A stretch of 53,838 nucleotides of DNA from an uncultured Collinsella sp. (lineage in GTDB: Bacteria; Actinomycetota; Coriobacteriia; Coriobacteriales; Coriobacteriaceae), in the NCBI GenBank assembly GCA_900552385.1, contig URZI01000012.1, positions 1 to 53,838 of the forward strand, read 5' to 3'. Below, piece after piece: positions 8,385 to 16,419 of this stretch. Below the pieces are notes generated by a model that made no database searches, had not been told where the DNA came from, and saw only the letters and a list, made by a program, of their open reading frames with translations. Each line of letters starts with the position of its first letter. The first letter of the stretch is position 1. A program made the position numbers and the translations under genes.

Positions 8385-8984
8385 TTGGGTCGTACTGGGG
8401 ATATGACGCCGCCTTTGCGTTGGCGGTTGGGTGTTGCTGGTGGGGTGGCGCTGGTTGTGCTGCTTGTTGACCAGTTGACCAAGCTTGCGGTTCGTGCCGT
8501 GGGCGATGCACTGCATGTGACCGTCATCCCCGGCGTGATCGACTTCCTGTTTGTCCGCAATATCGGCGCTGCCTTTAGCATGGGCGAGGGGCATGGCATC
8601 GCGTTTGCCGTGCTGGCGCTGGCGGTCATTGTCGCTATTGCCGTGTACCTCGTTCGTGCACCCCAGCTCGCCCATCTTGAGGTTGTGGGCATGGCGATGG
8701 TTGCGGGCGGTGCTATCGGCAACGCTATCGATCGTTTGGCCTTTGGCTTCGTGACCGATTTTATTGCCACCACCTTCATCGACTTTCCCGTCTTCAATGT
8801 GGCCGATATCGGCATTACGGTCGGTGTTGTGCTGGCGCTTATCGGTTACATGTTCTTGAGTCCCGCCGCTCGCGAGGTCGATGCGACTGCTGAGCTCAAT
8901 GCCCGTGATGAGGCCCGCGCTAAGCGCAAAGCCAAGCAGCGTGGGGAGCGTGCCCGCAAGATTCGCGAAAGGAATGAGCGTTAA
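8385..8984 (+). CDS. lspA: Lipoprotein signal peptidase
   Basis: Signal peptidase II cleaves prolipoprotein signal peptides ahead of the lipidated Cys at the membrane. Four hydrophobic helices are visible, with VDQLTKLAV, FVRNIGAAFSMGEG, GGAIGNAIDRL and FNVADIGIT carrying the conserved Asn/Asp residues, including the catalytic Asp pair. The 199-aa length exceeds the usual ~160 because of a Lys/Arg-rich cytoplasmic tail of ~35 residues. TTG 8385 is preceded by a TAGGGGAT ribosome site; ATG 8403 is the alternative. The stop overlaps the ATG of the next gene (TAATG), indicating translational coupling. It would process the lipoproteins encoded at 47.2-50.4 kb. Confidence 0.92.
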   Translation: MGRTGDMTPPLRWRLGVAGGVALVVLLVDQLTKLAVRAVGDALHVTVIPGVIDFLFVRNIGAAFSMGEGHGIAFAVLALAVIVAIAVYLVRAPQLAHLEVVGMAMVAGGAIGNAIDRLAFGFVTDFIATTFIDFPVFNVADIGITVGVVLALIGYMFLSPAAREVDATAELNARDEARAKRKAKQRGERARKIRERNER

Positions 8985-9997
8985 TGGCCGACATCCATAT
9001 TCTTGTTGCCGACGATTGCTCTGGCCAGCGTCTCGACGCCTTTCTGGGTGCCAACGACGGCTGCCCCACGCGCTCTGCCTGCGCGCATCTGATCGAGGGC
9101 GGCGCCGTAATCGTGAACGGCGAGACCTGTCTGTCAAAAAAGTATGCCGTACGCGCCGGTGACCGCATCTCGGTCGACCTGCCCGAGCCGCACGATCCCA
9201 CCGATGTGATTCCCGAGGCCATCCCGCTCGACATTCGCTATGAGGACGACTATCTCATTGTGCTCTCCAAGCAGCGCGGGCTGGTGTGCCATCCCGCCCA
9301 CGGCCACGAGAGCGGCACGCTTGCGAACGCCTTGGTCTACCACTGCGGTATCGATCATCTTGGTACCGTGCAGGGTGAGGACCGCCCCGGCATCGTGCAT
9401 CGCCTGGATCGCGATACCTCGGGCCTTATGCTCGCGGCAAAAGACGACGACACCCAGCGCGCGCTTCAAAATCTCATTCGCACGCGTACGCTCGACCGCC
9501 GCTATATCACGCTTGTCCACGGGCACATCGCCATGGACGAGGGCACCATCAATACCGGTATCGCCCGTTCTACGCGCGACCGCGTCAAGATGGCGGTTTC
9601 GGACGACCCCTTTGCCCGTCAGGCCATTACGACCTTTAAAGTCCTCGAGCGCTTTGATTCCACGCGCTTTGACGATGGTTATACGCTCGTTGAGTGCCAT
9701 CTGTTTACCGGTCGCACGCACCAGATTCGCGTGCATATGCGTCATATCAACCACGCCTGCGTGGGCGATCCACTCTACGGCAAGTGCGATGCGCGCGCCG
9801 ACCAGGGCCTGACCAGGCAGTTCCTTCATTCCTGGCGCGTGGCGTTCGACCATCCCGTGACGGGGGAGCGCATTGAGTGCCGCGACGAGTTGCCGTGGGA
9901 TCTCGCTGCGGTTCTCGACGATCTGGCTCCGCGCTCGCTCGGTCGCACGGCCGTTGGAGATGAAATCGTTCCGCAGCTCGGTCTTCTCGAAGCCTAG
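8984..9997 (+). CDS. rluD: RluA/RluD-family 23S rRNA pseudouridine synthase
   Basis: This enzyme isomerises specific uridines in large-subunit rRNA. An N-terminal S4 RNA-binding domain (about residues 10-65, with GQRLDAFLG and GGAVIVNG) precedes the catalytic domain with GIVHRLDRDTSGLMLAAK, whose HRLDRDTSG contains the catalytic Asp. GRTHQIRVHMRHINHACVGDPLYG lies further on. The 337-aa length is normal. The ATG overlaps the lspA stop, so the two form an operon, an arrangement common in Gram-positive bacteria. The RluD subtype is the best guess because of the S4 domain, but the exact target uridines cannot be read from the sequence. Confidence 0.9.
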   Translation: MADIHILVADDCSGQRLDAFLGANDGCPTRSACAHLIEGGAVIVNGETCLSKKYAVRAGDRISVDLPEPHDPTDVIPEAIPLDIRYEDDYLIVLSKQRGLVCHPAHGHESGTLANALVYHCGIDHLGTVQGEDRPGIVHRLDRDTSGLMLAAKDDDTQRALQNLIRTRTLDRRYITLVHGHIAMDEGTINTGIARSTRDRVKMAVSDDPFARQAITTFKVLERFDSTRFDDGYTLVECHLFTGRTHQIRVHMRHINHACVGDPLYGKCDARADQGLTRQFLHSWRVAFDHPVTGERIECRDELPWDLAAVLDDLAPRSLGRTAVGDEIVPQLGLLEA

Positions 9998-10079
9998 CCA
10001 GTATTAGGTGGTTTCTTGAACTCGGTAAGCCTGCGGTAAGATATACGATTGTTTACGTTACGCGTTGCTGGGAGCCTGC

Positions 10080-11375
10080 ATGCTCGCCTTTTTACAAACC
10101 AACACACCCATCGTGATCTTCAACCAGATTGTCGTCACGCTGCTCACAGTCTGCTTTCTGTACCAGGTGGTCTTCTTTGTCATTGGCGCTCTTCGTGGCG
10201 AGGTCGCGCCTCCCAAGGCCAAAAAACTCCATCGCTATGCCTTTTTTATCGCGGCGCATAATGAGGAGGCCGTGATCGCCAACCTCGTTCGCTCCATCAA
10301 GGACCAGGATTATCCGTCCGAGCTCATCGAGGTTTTCGTGGTCGCCGATGCCTGCACCGACAACACGGCGCAGCTCGCGCGCGAGGCCGGTGCCATTGTT
10401 TACGAGCGCAATGACCTGGCCCGCAAGGGCAAGAGCTGGGTCATGGACTTTGGCTTCGACCGCATTCTCAACGAGTATCCCGACACGTTTGAGGGCTACT
10501 TTATCTTCGATGCCGATAACGTTATCTCCCGCGATTACGTTTCCAAGATGAATGATGCCTTTGACCAGGGCTTCCATGTGGTCACGAGCTATCGCAATTC
10601 CAAGAACTTCGGCAGCTCGTGGATCTCGGCTGCTAATGCCACGTGGTATCTACGCGAGGCGCGCTTCCTCAACAACGCGCGTAATATCTGCAAGACGTCC
10701 TGCGCTGTTTCGGGTTCGGGCTACCTCATCTCCGCCAGCGTTATCGAGGGCATGCACGGTTGGCAGTTCCACACGCTGACCGAGGACATTCAGTTCACCA
10801 CGTTCTGCGCCATTCACGGCATTCGCATTGGCTATGCGCCGGCGGAGTTCTTTGACGAACAACCCGTGACGTTTAAGGCGTCCTGGAAACAGCGCATGCG
10901 TTGGACCAAGGGCTTCTACCAGGTGTTCTTTACTTACGGTAAGCACCTGGTCAAGTCGACCTTCCGCTACCATCGCTTTGCCGCCTACGACATGTTCATG
11001 ACGATCGCCCCGGGTATGCTGCTGTCGCTCATCTCGATGCTCGCCAATGCGACGTTCCTGATCGTGGGTGGACTCTCGCACGGCTTTTTGGCTACCGAAG
11101 TCGAGATGCAGGCCTGTGCCGCTTCGCTCATTATGACCTTCGCCATGATGTATCTGACTTTCTTTATCCTGGCGCTGCTCACGACTATCTTTGAGTACAA
11201 GCACATTCACTGCGCGCAAAAGTGGCGTCTGGTGACTAACCTGTTTACCTTCCCGATCTTTATGTTCAGCTATATCCCCATCACGGTGGCCGCGCTGTTC
11301 CTGAAGGTCGACTGGGTGCCGACGCAGCACGCCGTCAACGTTACCCTTGACGAGGTCATGCAAGGCGCCAAATAA
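10080..11375 (+). CDS. Processive family 2 glycosyltransferase, membrane bound
   Basis: This 431-aa membrane glycosyltransferase has an N-terminal helix (about 10-35), a cytosolic GT-A domain and three C-terminal membrane segments. The GT2 motifs are FIAAHNEEAVIANLVRSIKDQDYP, VVADACTDNT, FDADN (the DxD metal site) and QRMRWTKG (QxxRW). The QxxRW motif is typical of processive enzymes such as hyaluronan or poly-N-acetylglucosamine synthases. The polymer made here is unknown. ATG 10080 has GGGAG six bases upstream; a TTG at 10065 is less likely. It is followed by its own terminator and has no other polysaccharide genes beside it. Confidence 0.85.
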   Translation: MLAFLQTNTPIVIFNQIVVTLLTVCFLYQVVFFVIGALRGEVAPPKAKKLHRYAFFIAAHNEEAVIANLVRSIKDQDYPSELIEVFVVADACTDNTAQLAREAGAIVYERNDLARKGKSWVMDFGFDRILNEYPDTFEGYFIFDADNVISRDYVSKMNDAFDQGFHVVTSYRNSKNFGSSWISAANATWYLREARFLNNARNICKTSCAVSGSGYLISASVIEGMHGWQFHTLTEDIQFTTFCAIHGIRIGYAPAEFFDEQPVTFKASWKQRMRWTKGFYQVFFTYGKHLVKSTFRYHRFAAYDMFMTIAPGMLLSLISMLANATFLIVGGLSHGFLATEVEMQACAASLIMTFAMMYLTFFILALLTTIFEYKHIHCAQKWRLVTNLFTFPIFMFSYIPITVAALFLKVDWVPTQHAVNVTLDEVMQGAK

Positions 11376-11383
11376 CCACCACC

Positions 11384-11425
11384 AAAACCACCGCAAAGGG
11401 GACAGGCACCTTTGTGGTGGTTTTT
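11384..11425 (+). terminator. Terminator after glycosyltransferase
   Basis: AAAACCACCGCAAAGG pairs with CCTTTGTGGTGGTTTT with one mismatch, followed by further T residues. The stem is related in sequence to that at 3746-3784, so this is a recurrent local terminator design. Confidence 0.85.
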
Positions 11426-11456
11426 GCTTTTGCGATGCAGCTCGAGGAGGAGTCCG

Positions 11457-11879
11457 ATGGTCTATATCCCGTTTTGGATTTGCATCTTTGCCGGCGTGGC
11501 AATTGATGCCCGAGAGCGACGGTTTCCCAATGGGCTTGCCGGCGCATGTGCCGTGGCGGCGTTGGCGGGCGTTTGGCTTGACAGGGGCGTTAACACTGCA
11601 CTTGATCATGCCGGTCTTGCGGTCATCGTCTACCTTGCCCTTGTGCTTACTGAGTCGCTCTGGCGGCGCCTTCGTCAAGCCCCGGGGATTGGCATGGGGG
11701 ACGCCAAAGCACTCTTCGCGCTTTGCACGCTCGACCCTATGGGCGGCATCGTGGCATTTGCCGTTTCGCTCCTGGTCCTGGCCCTCTCCTGCCTCTTCAC
11801 AAAATCACGCTCCCTGCCATTGCTCCCGTTTTTGGTGCCGATTTTTGCCATAATCGAGGTCGTGGGCTGCACTTTGTAA
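11457..11879 (+). CDS. Small A24-family prepilin peptidase-like protein
   Basis: This 140-aa integral membrane protein has about four to five hydrophobic segments. It carries the two Asp sites of type IV prepilin peptidases: AIDARERRFPN near residue 16 and GIGMGDAKALF (the GxGD motif) near residue 78. It lacks the N-terminal methyltransferase half of PilD, as do many stand-alone Gram-positive versions. No pilin or secretion genes lie nearby, so the substrate is unknown. ATG 11457 follows a strong GAGGAGGAG ribosome site. An in-frame start further upstream would lie in the terminator of the preceding gene. Confidence 0.75.
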   Translation: MVYIPFWICIFAGVAIDARERRFPNGLAGACAVAALAGVWLDRGVNTALDHAGLAVIVYLALVLTESLWRRLRQAPGIGMGDAKALFALCTLDPMGGIVAFAVSLLVLALSCLFTKSRSLPLLPFLVPIFAIIEVVGCTL

Positions 11880-11910
11880 CCGATTGCGCATCCTTCTTAA
11901 GGAGCATGCC

Positions 11911-13158
11911 ATGGCAACTAATCAAGAAACGGCCGTCATTAAGGCGCGCATGGACCGTATTCCCTCGGCGTTGTCGCCCGAACTGGTCGAGCGCATTGTC
12001 GCCGATCGTGCTTCGGGCTATGTCAACCCGTATCGTTGCAACGACGATCAGGTCATTCGTCGTATTGATCGCGCCGCCGACAAAGGTACGCTTATGCGTC
12101 CGGCGTTTATGCGCGATACCGAAAAGATACTTCATCTTCCGGCGTACACCCGTTATGCAGGCAAAACGCAGGTCTTTAGCTTCCGTAGCAATGACGATCT
12201 GTCACGCCGCGGTTTGCACGTGCAGCTTGTCTCCCGCATTGCGCGCGATATCGGTCGCGCCCTGGGGCTCAATTGCGATTTGATCGAGGCGATTGGCCTG
12301 GGTCATGACTTGGGACATACGCCTTTCGGCCATGCCGGCGAGCGCTTCCTCAACGATATCTATCATGAGCGCACGGGGCGTTATTTTTTCCATAACGTGC
12401 AGTCGGTCCGCGTGCTCGACGCACTGTACGGCCGCAACGTGTCGCTCCAGACGCTCGACGGCGTGCTATGCCATAACGGCGAGTACGAGCAGCGTGTGTT
12501 TGAGCTCTCGGACATGGGCTCCTTTGACCAGTTTGACCAGACGGTTGAGGATTGCATTGCCACGGGCTATAGCGCAATTGAGCATCTGCGTCCCATGACG
12601 CTCGAGGGCTGCGTCGTTCGCATCTCGGATATTCTTGCCTACGTCGGTCGTGACCGTCAGGATGCGATCGCGGCGGGCCTGCTTTCGCCCGACGCTTTTG
12701 ATGATGGCCGGGGCGGTGCCTACAACAGTTGGATCCTCACGCATGCCTCCATCGATATCGTTGAGCACAGCTATGGTAAGCCGCGCATCGAGATGAGCGA
12801 GGACCTGTTTGAGGAAATTCGCCGAGCCAAGCGCGAGAACTACGAGAAGATCTATAGCAAGGGCGGTATCGAAGGCGATTCCGAGGCGGAGCTGCGCGAG
12901 GCGTTCGTAAAGCTCTACGACCGTTGCCTGCGGGATCTAAACAGTGGCGACGAGTCCTCTTACATCTTTAAGCACCATATTTCGCGCATTGAGCAGCAGC
13001 TTTCCTACTATGATCGCACCTATGCCTGGCAGGACGACAAGGATCAAGCCGTGGTGGATTATATCACGAGCATGACGGACGGTTATTTCTGCGAACTGAC
13101 GAGCAAGCTGTTCCCTGGTCTGGAGTTTCCGCACCGTACCTATATTAACGAACGGTAG
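11911..13158 (+). CDS. HD-domain dNTP triphosphohydrolase-like protein
   Basis: This 415-aa protein resembles deoxyguanosinetriphosphate triphosphohydrolases, which split dNTPs into nucleoside and triphosphate. The N-terminal half has RDTEKILHLPAYTRYAGKTQVF, followed by LVSRIARDIGRALG and the HD metal site GLGHDLGHTPFGHAGE near residues 130-145. A further His lies in LDGVLCHNGEYEQ. The usual HSLEV segment is altered to RRGLHVQLV, so substrate preference may differ from Dgt. ATG 11911 follows AAGGAG by seven bases. The gene stands between the A24 peptidase and rarA. Confidence 0.82.
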   Translation: MATNQETAVIKARMDRIPSALSPELVERIVADRASGYVNPYRCNDDQVIRRIDRAADKGTLMRPAFMRDTEKILHLPAYTRYAGKTQVFSFRSNDDLSRRGLHVQLVSRIARDIGRALGLNCDLIEAIGLGHDLGHTPFGHAGERFLNDIYHERTGRYFFHNVQSVRVLDALYGRNVSLQTLDGVLCHNGEYEQRVFELSDMGSFDQFDQTVEDCIATGYSAIEHLRPMTLEGCVVRISDILAYVGRDRQDAIAAGLLSPDAFDDGRGGAYNSWILTHASIDIVEHSYGKPRIEMSEDLFEEIRRAKRENYEKIYSKGGIEGDSEAELREAFVKLYDRCLRDLNSGDESSYIFKHHISRIEQQLSYYDRTYAWQDDKDQAVVDYITSMTDGYFCELTSKLFPGLEFPHRTYINER

Positions 13159-13218
13159 TTCGTATTAATTCGGTATATTGTTAGTGGAAAACGTATTTGA
13201 TTGATACACGGGATGGCT

Positions 13219-14568
13219 ATGGACGACCTTTTTTCTGCTTCGACGCGCGAGCGTTCCTTTCAGAATGCGCCGCTTGCGGTGCGCATGCGCCCCAATTCGC
13301 TCGACGAGTACGTGGGCCAGCAAAAGGCCGTCGGTAAGGGTTCATGGCTGCGTGCCGCGATCGAGCACGACGTGCTTTCGAGCGTGATTCTGTACGGGCC
13401 TGCCGGTACGGGCAAGACGACGCTGGCCCACATTATCGCCAACCATACCAAGAGCGAGTTTGTCGAGGTCAGCGCCGTCACGGGTACCGTGAAGGACCTG
13501 CGTCGCGTGATTGATGAGGCCAAGACGCGCCTGAATACGTACGACCGTCGCACCATTCTATTTATCGATGAGATTCACCGCTTCTCTAAGTCGCAGCAGG
13601 ATGCCCTGCTGCATGCAGTTGAGAACCGTACCGTCATTATGATTGGCGCTACGACAGAGAACCCGTACTTTGAGGTCAACTCGGCACTGTTGTCGCGCGG
13701 GCGCGTGGTGGAGCTTGAACATCTGAAGGATGAGGATATCGCCACGCTTATTGAGCGTGCGCTCGAGGCACCACAGGGCTTGAACGGAAAGTTCTCGGCC
13801 GATGAGGATACGGTCAAGACCATTTGCACGCTGGCAGCGGGTGACGCTCGCTCGGCGCTCACGACGCTCGAGCTTGCGAGCGAGATTGCCGTCACGCGTC
13901 CCGATACCGAGGGAACGCCAGCGCCTGCGGCGGGGGAGCGCTATCCCATCACCGTGGATGACGTGAAGATTGCCAACCCGCGTCGCGGCTTTACGTATGA
14001 CAAAAACGGCGACATGCACTACGACATCATCAGTGCGTTCATCAAGTCCATGCGCGGTAGTGACCCCGATGCCACGATCTATTGGCTCGCGCGCATGATC
14101 GATGCTGGGGAGGATCCTAAGTTTATCGCTCGCCGCATTATGATTCACGCTTCTGAGGATGTTGGCAACGCCGACCCGCAGGCGCTTTTGGTGGCGCATG
14201 CCGCGTTTAAGTCTGCCGAGGTCATTGGCTATCCCGAGTGCCGCATTAACCTGGCTCAGGCTGCACTCTATGTGTGCTTGGCGCCAAAATCCAACGCGTG
14301 TGAGGCTTCGATCGATGCGGCGCTGGCCGATATCCATTCTAGTGGGCTTCGCGAGGTGCCGAGTTATCTGCGCGATCGCCATCGCCCGGGCAGCGATGAA
14401 TACGGTGTGTATAAGTATCCACATGATTATCCCGAAGGCTGGGTCGATCAGCGCTATTTGCCCGAAGGCTTGGAACGCGGTGCATTTTGGCAGCCTGCCG
14501 GGCGCGGCTGGGAAGAGTGGCGCGTAGAGCAAAGCGAACGAGACCGCAGCGGGAATGCACCGAGGTAG
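13219..14568 (+). CDS. rarA: Replication-associated recombination protein RarA (MgsA)
   Basis: This AAA+ ATPase acts at stalled replication forks. Walker A GPAGTGKTTLA lies near residues 63-73, Walker B is ILFIDEIHRF, and sensor 1 is IGATTENPYFEVN. The C-terminal MgsA tetramerisation region contains RGSDPDATIYWLARMIDAGEDPKFIARR and KYPHDYPEGWVDQRYLP. The length of ~449 aa is typical. ATG 13219 was chosen because CGGG ends six bases upstream and the product then begins MDDLFSA; ATG 13213 is the alternative. The gene is probably transcribed alone. The 14569-14668 gap holds only a possible weak promoter (TTGGCA at 14600, TACCAT at 14625, spacing 19). Confidence 0.92.
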   Translation: MDDLFSASTRERSFQNAPLAVRMRPNSLDEYVGQQKAVGKGSWLRAAIEHDVLSSVILYGPAGTGKTTLAHIIANHTKSEFVEVSAVTGTVKDLRRVIDEAKTRLNTYDRRTILFIDEIHRFSKSQQDALLHAVENRTVIMIGATTENPYFEVNSALLSRGRVVELEHLKDEDIATLIERALEAPQGLNGKFSADEDTVKTICTLAAGDARSALTTLELASEIAVTRPDTEGTPAPAAGERYPITVDDVKIANPRRGFTYDKNGDMHYDIISAFIKSMRGSDPDATIYWLARMIDAGEDPKFIARRIMIHASEDVGNADPQALLVAHAAFKSAEVIGYPECRINLAQAALYVCLAPKSNACEASIDAALADIHSSGLREVPSYLRDRHRPGSDEYGVYKYPHDYPEGWVDQRYLPEGLERGAFWQPAGRGWEEWRVEQSERDRSGNAPR

Positions 14569-14668
14569 CTGCTGATAATTTTGTCCCACGTTGCTGCTCT
14601 TGGCATGTTCGGTCCCCTTTGGGGTACCATGAAAAGCGTCTGTATTTCGATTCTTCCGGGAGGCTTGT

Positions 14669-15256
14669 ATGAGTCCCATTCAAATCGCCCTGCTGCTGCT
14701 CGCCGTTGCCGGCGTGTGGGCCATCGCTGAGCTCGCGCTTACCCTGCGCAAGACCCGCAATGTTGTCGACTCGCTCGATAAGACCGTGAACGACCTCAAC
14801 AACACCATCGCCGAGGCTCAGCCTGTGGTGGCAAAGCTCGATGGCGCTGTCGATGAGCTTACGCCGGCGCTTGCCCAGATGGAGCCGCTGCTTAAGTCGA
14901 GCAAGACGGCAGTTGATGCCCTTACCTCCAATCTCGTAGAGGTCGAAGCCGTGGTTCGCGACATTTCCGAGGTTACGGGCAGCATGGCCGAGGCCAGCAA
15001 TGCTGTGTCGAGCGTGACCGACTCTGCCGCCGGTGCTGTGCAGAAGCTCTTCAATAAGGTGAAGGCTCCTGCAGCCGACGCCGATCGCAAGCTCGCCGCT
15101 GCCGCTGCGGAGGCCGAGCAGCCTACCGAGCGCATCCTAATTGGCGAGGACGAGGCCGCCGCGGGCGACGATGATGGTCAGAAGTCTGTATCCAAGCCGG
15201 CTCAGTATTACACCTATACGCCCGCCGAGACCTCTGAGGAGTCCTGCGATGAGTAG
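14669..15256 (+). CDS. DUF948 membrane-anchored coiled-coil protein
   Basis: A 195-aa protein with one N-terminal membrane helix (about 5-25) followed by long heptad-like stretches such as VDSLDKTVNDLNNTIAEAQPVVAKL and an Ala/Glu/Asp-rich C-terminus. This matches the DUF948 (YtxG-like) family, linked in Bacilli to general stress. GGGAGG lies seven bases before the ATG. It overlaps the next gene by eight bases and heads the operon that includes an anti-sigma-like protein and a sigma factor, so a role in envelope stress is a reasonable inference. No enzymatic motif is visible. Confidence 0.75.
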   Translation: MSPIQIALLLLAVAGVWAIAELALTLRKTRNVVDSLDKTVNDLNNTIAEAQPVVAKLDGAVDELTPALAQMEPLLKSSKTAVDALTSNLVEVEAVVRDISEVTGSMAEASNAVSSVTDSAAGAVQKLFNKVKAPAADADRKLAAAAAEAEQPTERILIGEDEAAAGDDDGQKSVSKPAQYYTYTPAETSEESCDE

Positions 15257-15626
15257 CGAAGCAACCTGCCCTATCACGCTGACCGTTGCCGGTGACCCGC
15301 GTCTCGCTCGCCTTGTGCGCATGACGGCAGCCAACGTTGGTGCCCTGTGCTCTATGTCTGTCGATCGCATCGAGGACATCCGCATGGCTGCTGAGGAGGC
15401 TTTCATCTTTGGTTGCACCGCGGTCGACTGCGATGACATCACCATCAAATTCGATGTCGATGAGACCCACGTTGGCATGACTATTACCTTTGGCGACCAG
15501 GCTACGGTCGATGAAGACGACCAGGCTGCGGTGTATGCCGAGCTCATCCTCGCGAGCGTGTGCGACTCCTACGAAAAGACTACGGCGCCCCTGACGCTTT
15601 CCCTCGACCTCAAGGCGGATATCTAA
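15249..15626 (+). CDS. Anti-sigma factor-like ATP-binding protein (RsbW/SpoIIAB type)
   Basis: This 125-aa protein has the size and layout of GHKL-fold anti-sigma kinases. It reads LTVAGDPRLARLVRMTAANVG at the start, then IEDIRMAAEEAFIFGC where the N-box helix is expected, and IKFDVDETHVGMTITFGDQ. The N-box Asn and the glycine-rich ATP lid are not convincingly present, so kinase activity is doubtful. It starts inside the upstream gene (ATG 15249 overlaps its stop) and ends one base before the sigma factor ATG, strongly suggesting it binds that sigma factor. No RsbV-like anti-anti-sigma gene is present in the operon. Confidence 0.7.
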   Translation: MSSEATCPITLTVAGDPRLARLVRMTAANVGALCSMSVDRIEDIRMAAEEAFIFGCTAVDCDDITIKFDVDETHVGMTITFGDQATVDEDDQAAVYAELILASVCDSYEKTTAPLTLSLDLKADI

Positions 15627-15627
15627 T

Positions 15628-16419
15628 ATGACCGAACGTTCCCGGAGCGGCAAGACCGCTTGGGACAAGGAGAAAACCCGCGAGCTGTTTCGTCGCTACA
15701 AAGAAACCGGTGATCCGGACGCGCGCGAGCAGCTCGTCATGTCCCATATGAACCTGGTAAGGTTTCTTGCCAACAAATTTAAGAATCGCGGCGAGCCGCT
15801 CGACGACCTCATGCAGGTCGGCTATCTGGGTTTGCTCAAGGCTATCGACCGCTTTGATCCCGAGCGCGGGCTCGAGTTCACGACGTTTGCAACACCCACT
15901 ATCCTGGGCGAGATCAAACGCCATTTTCGCGACAAGGGCTGGAGCGTGCGCGTACCTCGTCGTCTGCAGGAGCTCTCGGCCAAGGTCAACCAAGCTACTG
16001 ACAAACTTACCAACGAGCTGCAGCGTTCGCCCAAGGTTGAGGAGATCGCTGAGTATCTAGATGTGACTGTCGATGAAGTCCTCGAGGCTATGGAATCGTC
16101 TTCGGCCTATACCTCGGTGCCCATCGAGGCTCCTGGTGCGTCCGATTCCGACGATGCCCCCTCGATTCTCGACCGTTACGCCGACGACGACAACGAGCTC
16201 GACTTTACCGATGACCGCCTAGTGATCGAGGAAGCCATCCGTGATTTCTCGCCGCGCGAGCGCGAGGTGATCGAGCTGCGCTTTGTGAAGGGCATGACCC
16301 AGATCGAGATCGCCAAGAAGCTTGGTATTTCTCAGGTGCAGGTTTCGCGTCTGCTGCGCCGCACGCTTAAGAAGATTCAGGACAAGATCGACCCCGACGG
16401 AGTGATGATTCGTTCATGA
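15628..16419 (+). CDS. RNA polymerase sigma factor, SigB/SigF/SigG type
   Basis: This 263-aa alternative sigma factor has region 2 (DDLMQVGYLGLLKAIDRFDPERG, FTTFATPTILGEIKRHFRDKGW), region 3 (VPRRLQELSAKVNQATD) and region 4 (FSPREREVIELRFVKGMTQIEIAKKLGISQVQVSRLLRRTLKKI). The pattern matches the SigB/SigF group that controls general stress or sporulation in Gram-positive bacteria. As no sporulation genes are seen, a stress role is more likely. An acidic insert (DSDDAPSILDRYADDDNELD) separates regions 3 and 4. It overlaps the next gene by four bases (ATGA), so the anti-sigma, sigma and exporter genes are co-translated. Confidence 0.9.
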   Translation: MTERSRSGKTAWDKEKTRELFRRYKETGDPDAREQLVMSHMNLVRFLANKFKNRGEPLDDLMQVGYLGLLKAIDRFDPERGLEFTTFATPTILGEIKRHFRDKGWSVRVPRRLQELSAKVNQATDKLTNELQRSPKVEEIAEYLDVTVDEVLEAMESSSAYTSVPIEAPGASDSDDAPSILDRYADDDNELDFTDDRLVIEEAIRDFSPREREVIELRFVKGMTQIEIAKKLGISQVQVSRLLRRTLKKIQDKIDPDGVMIRS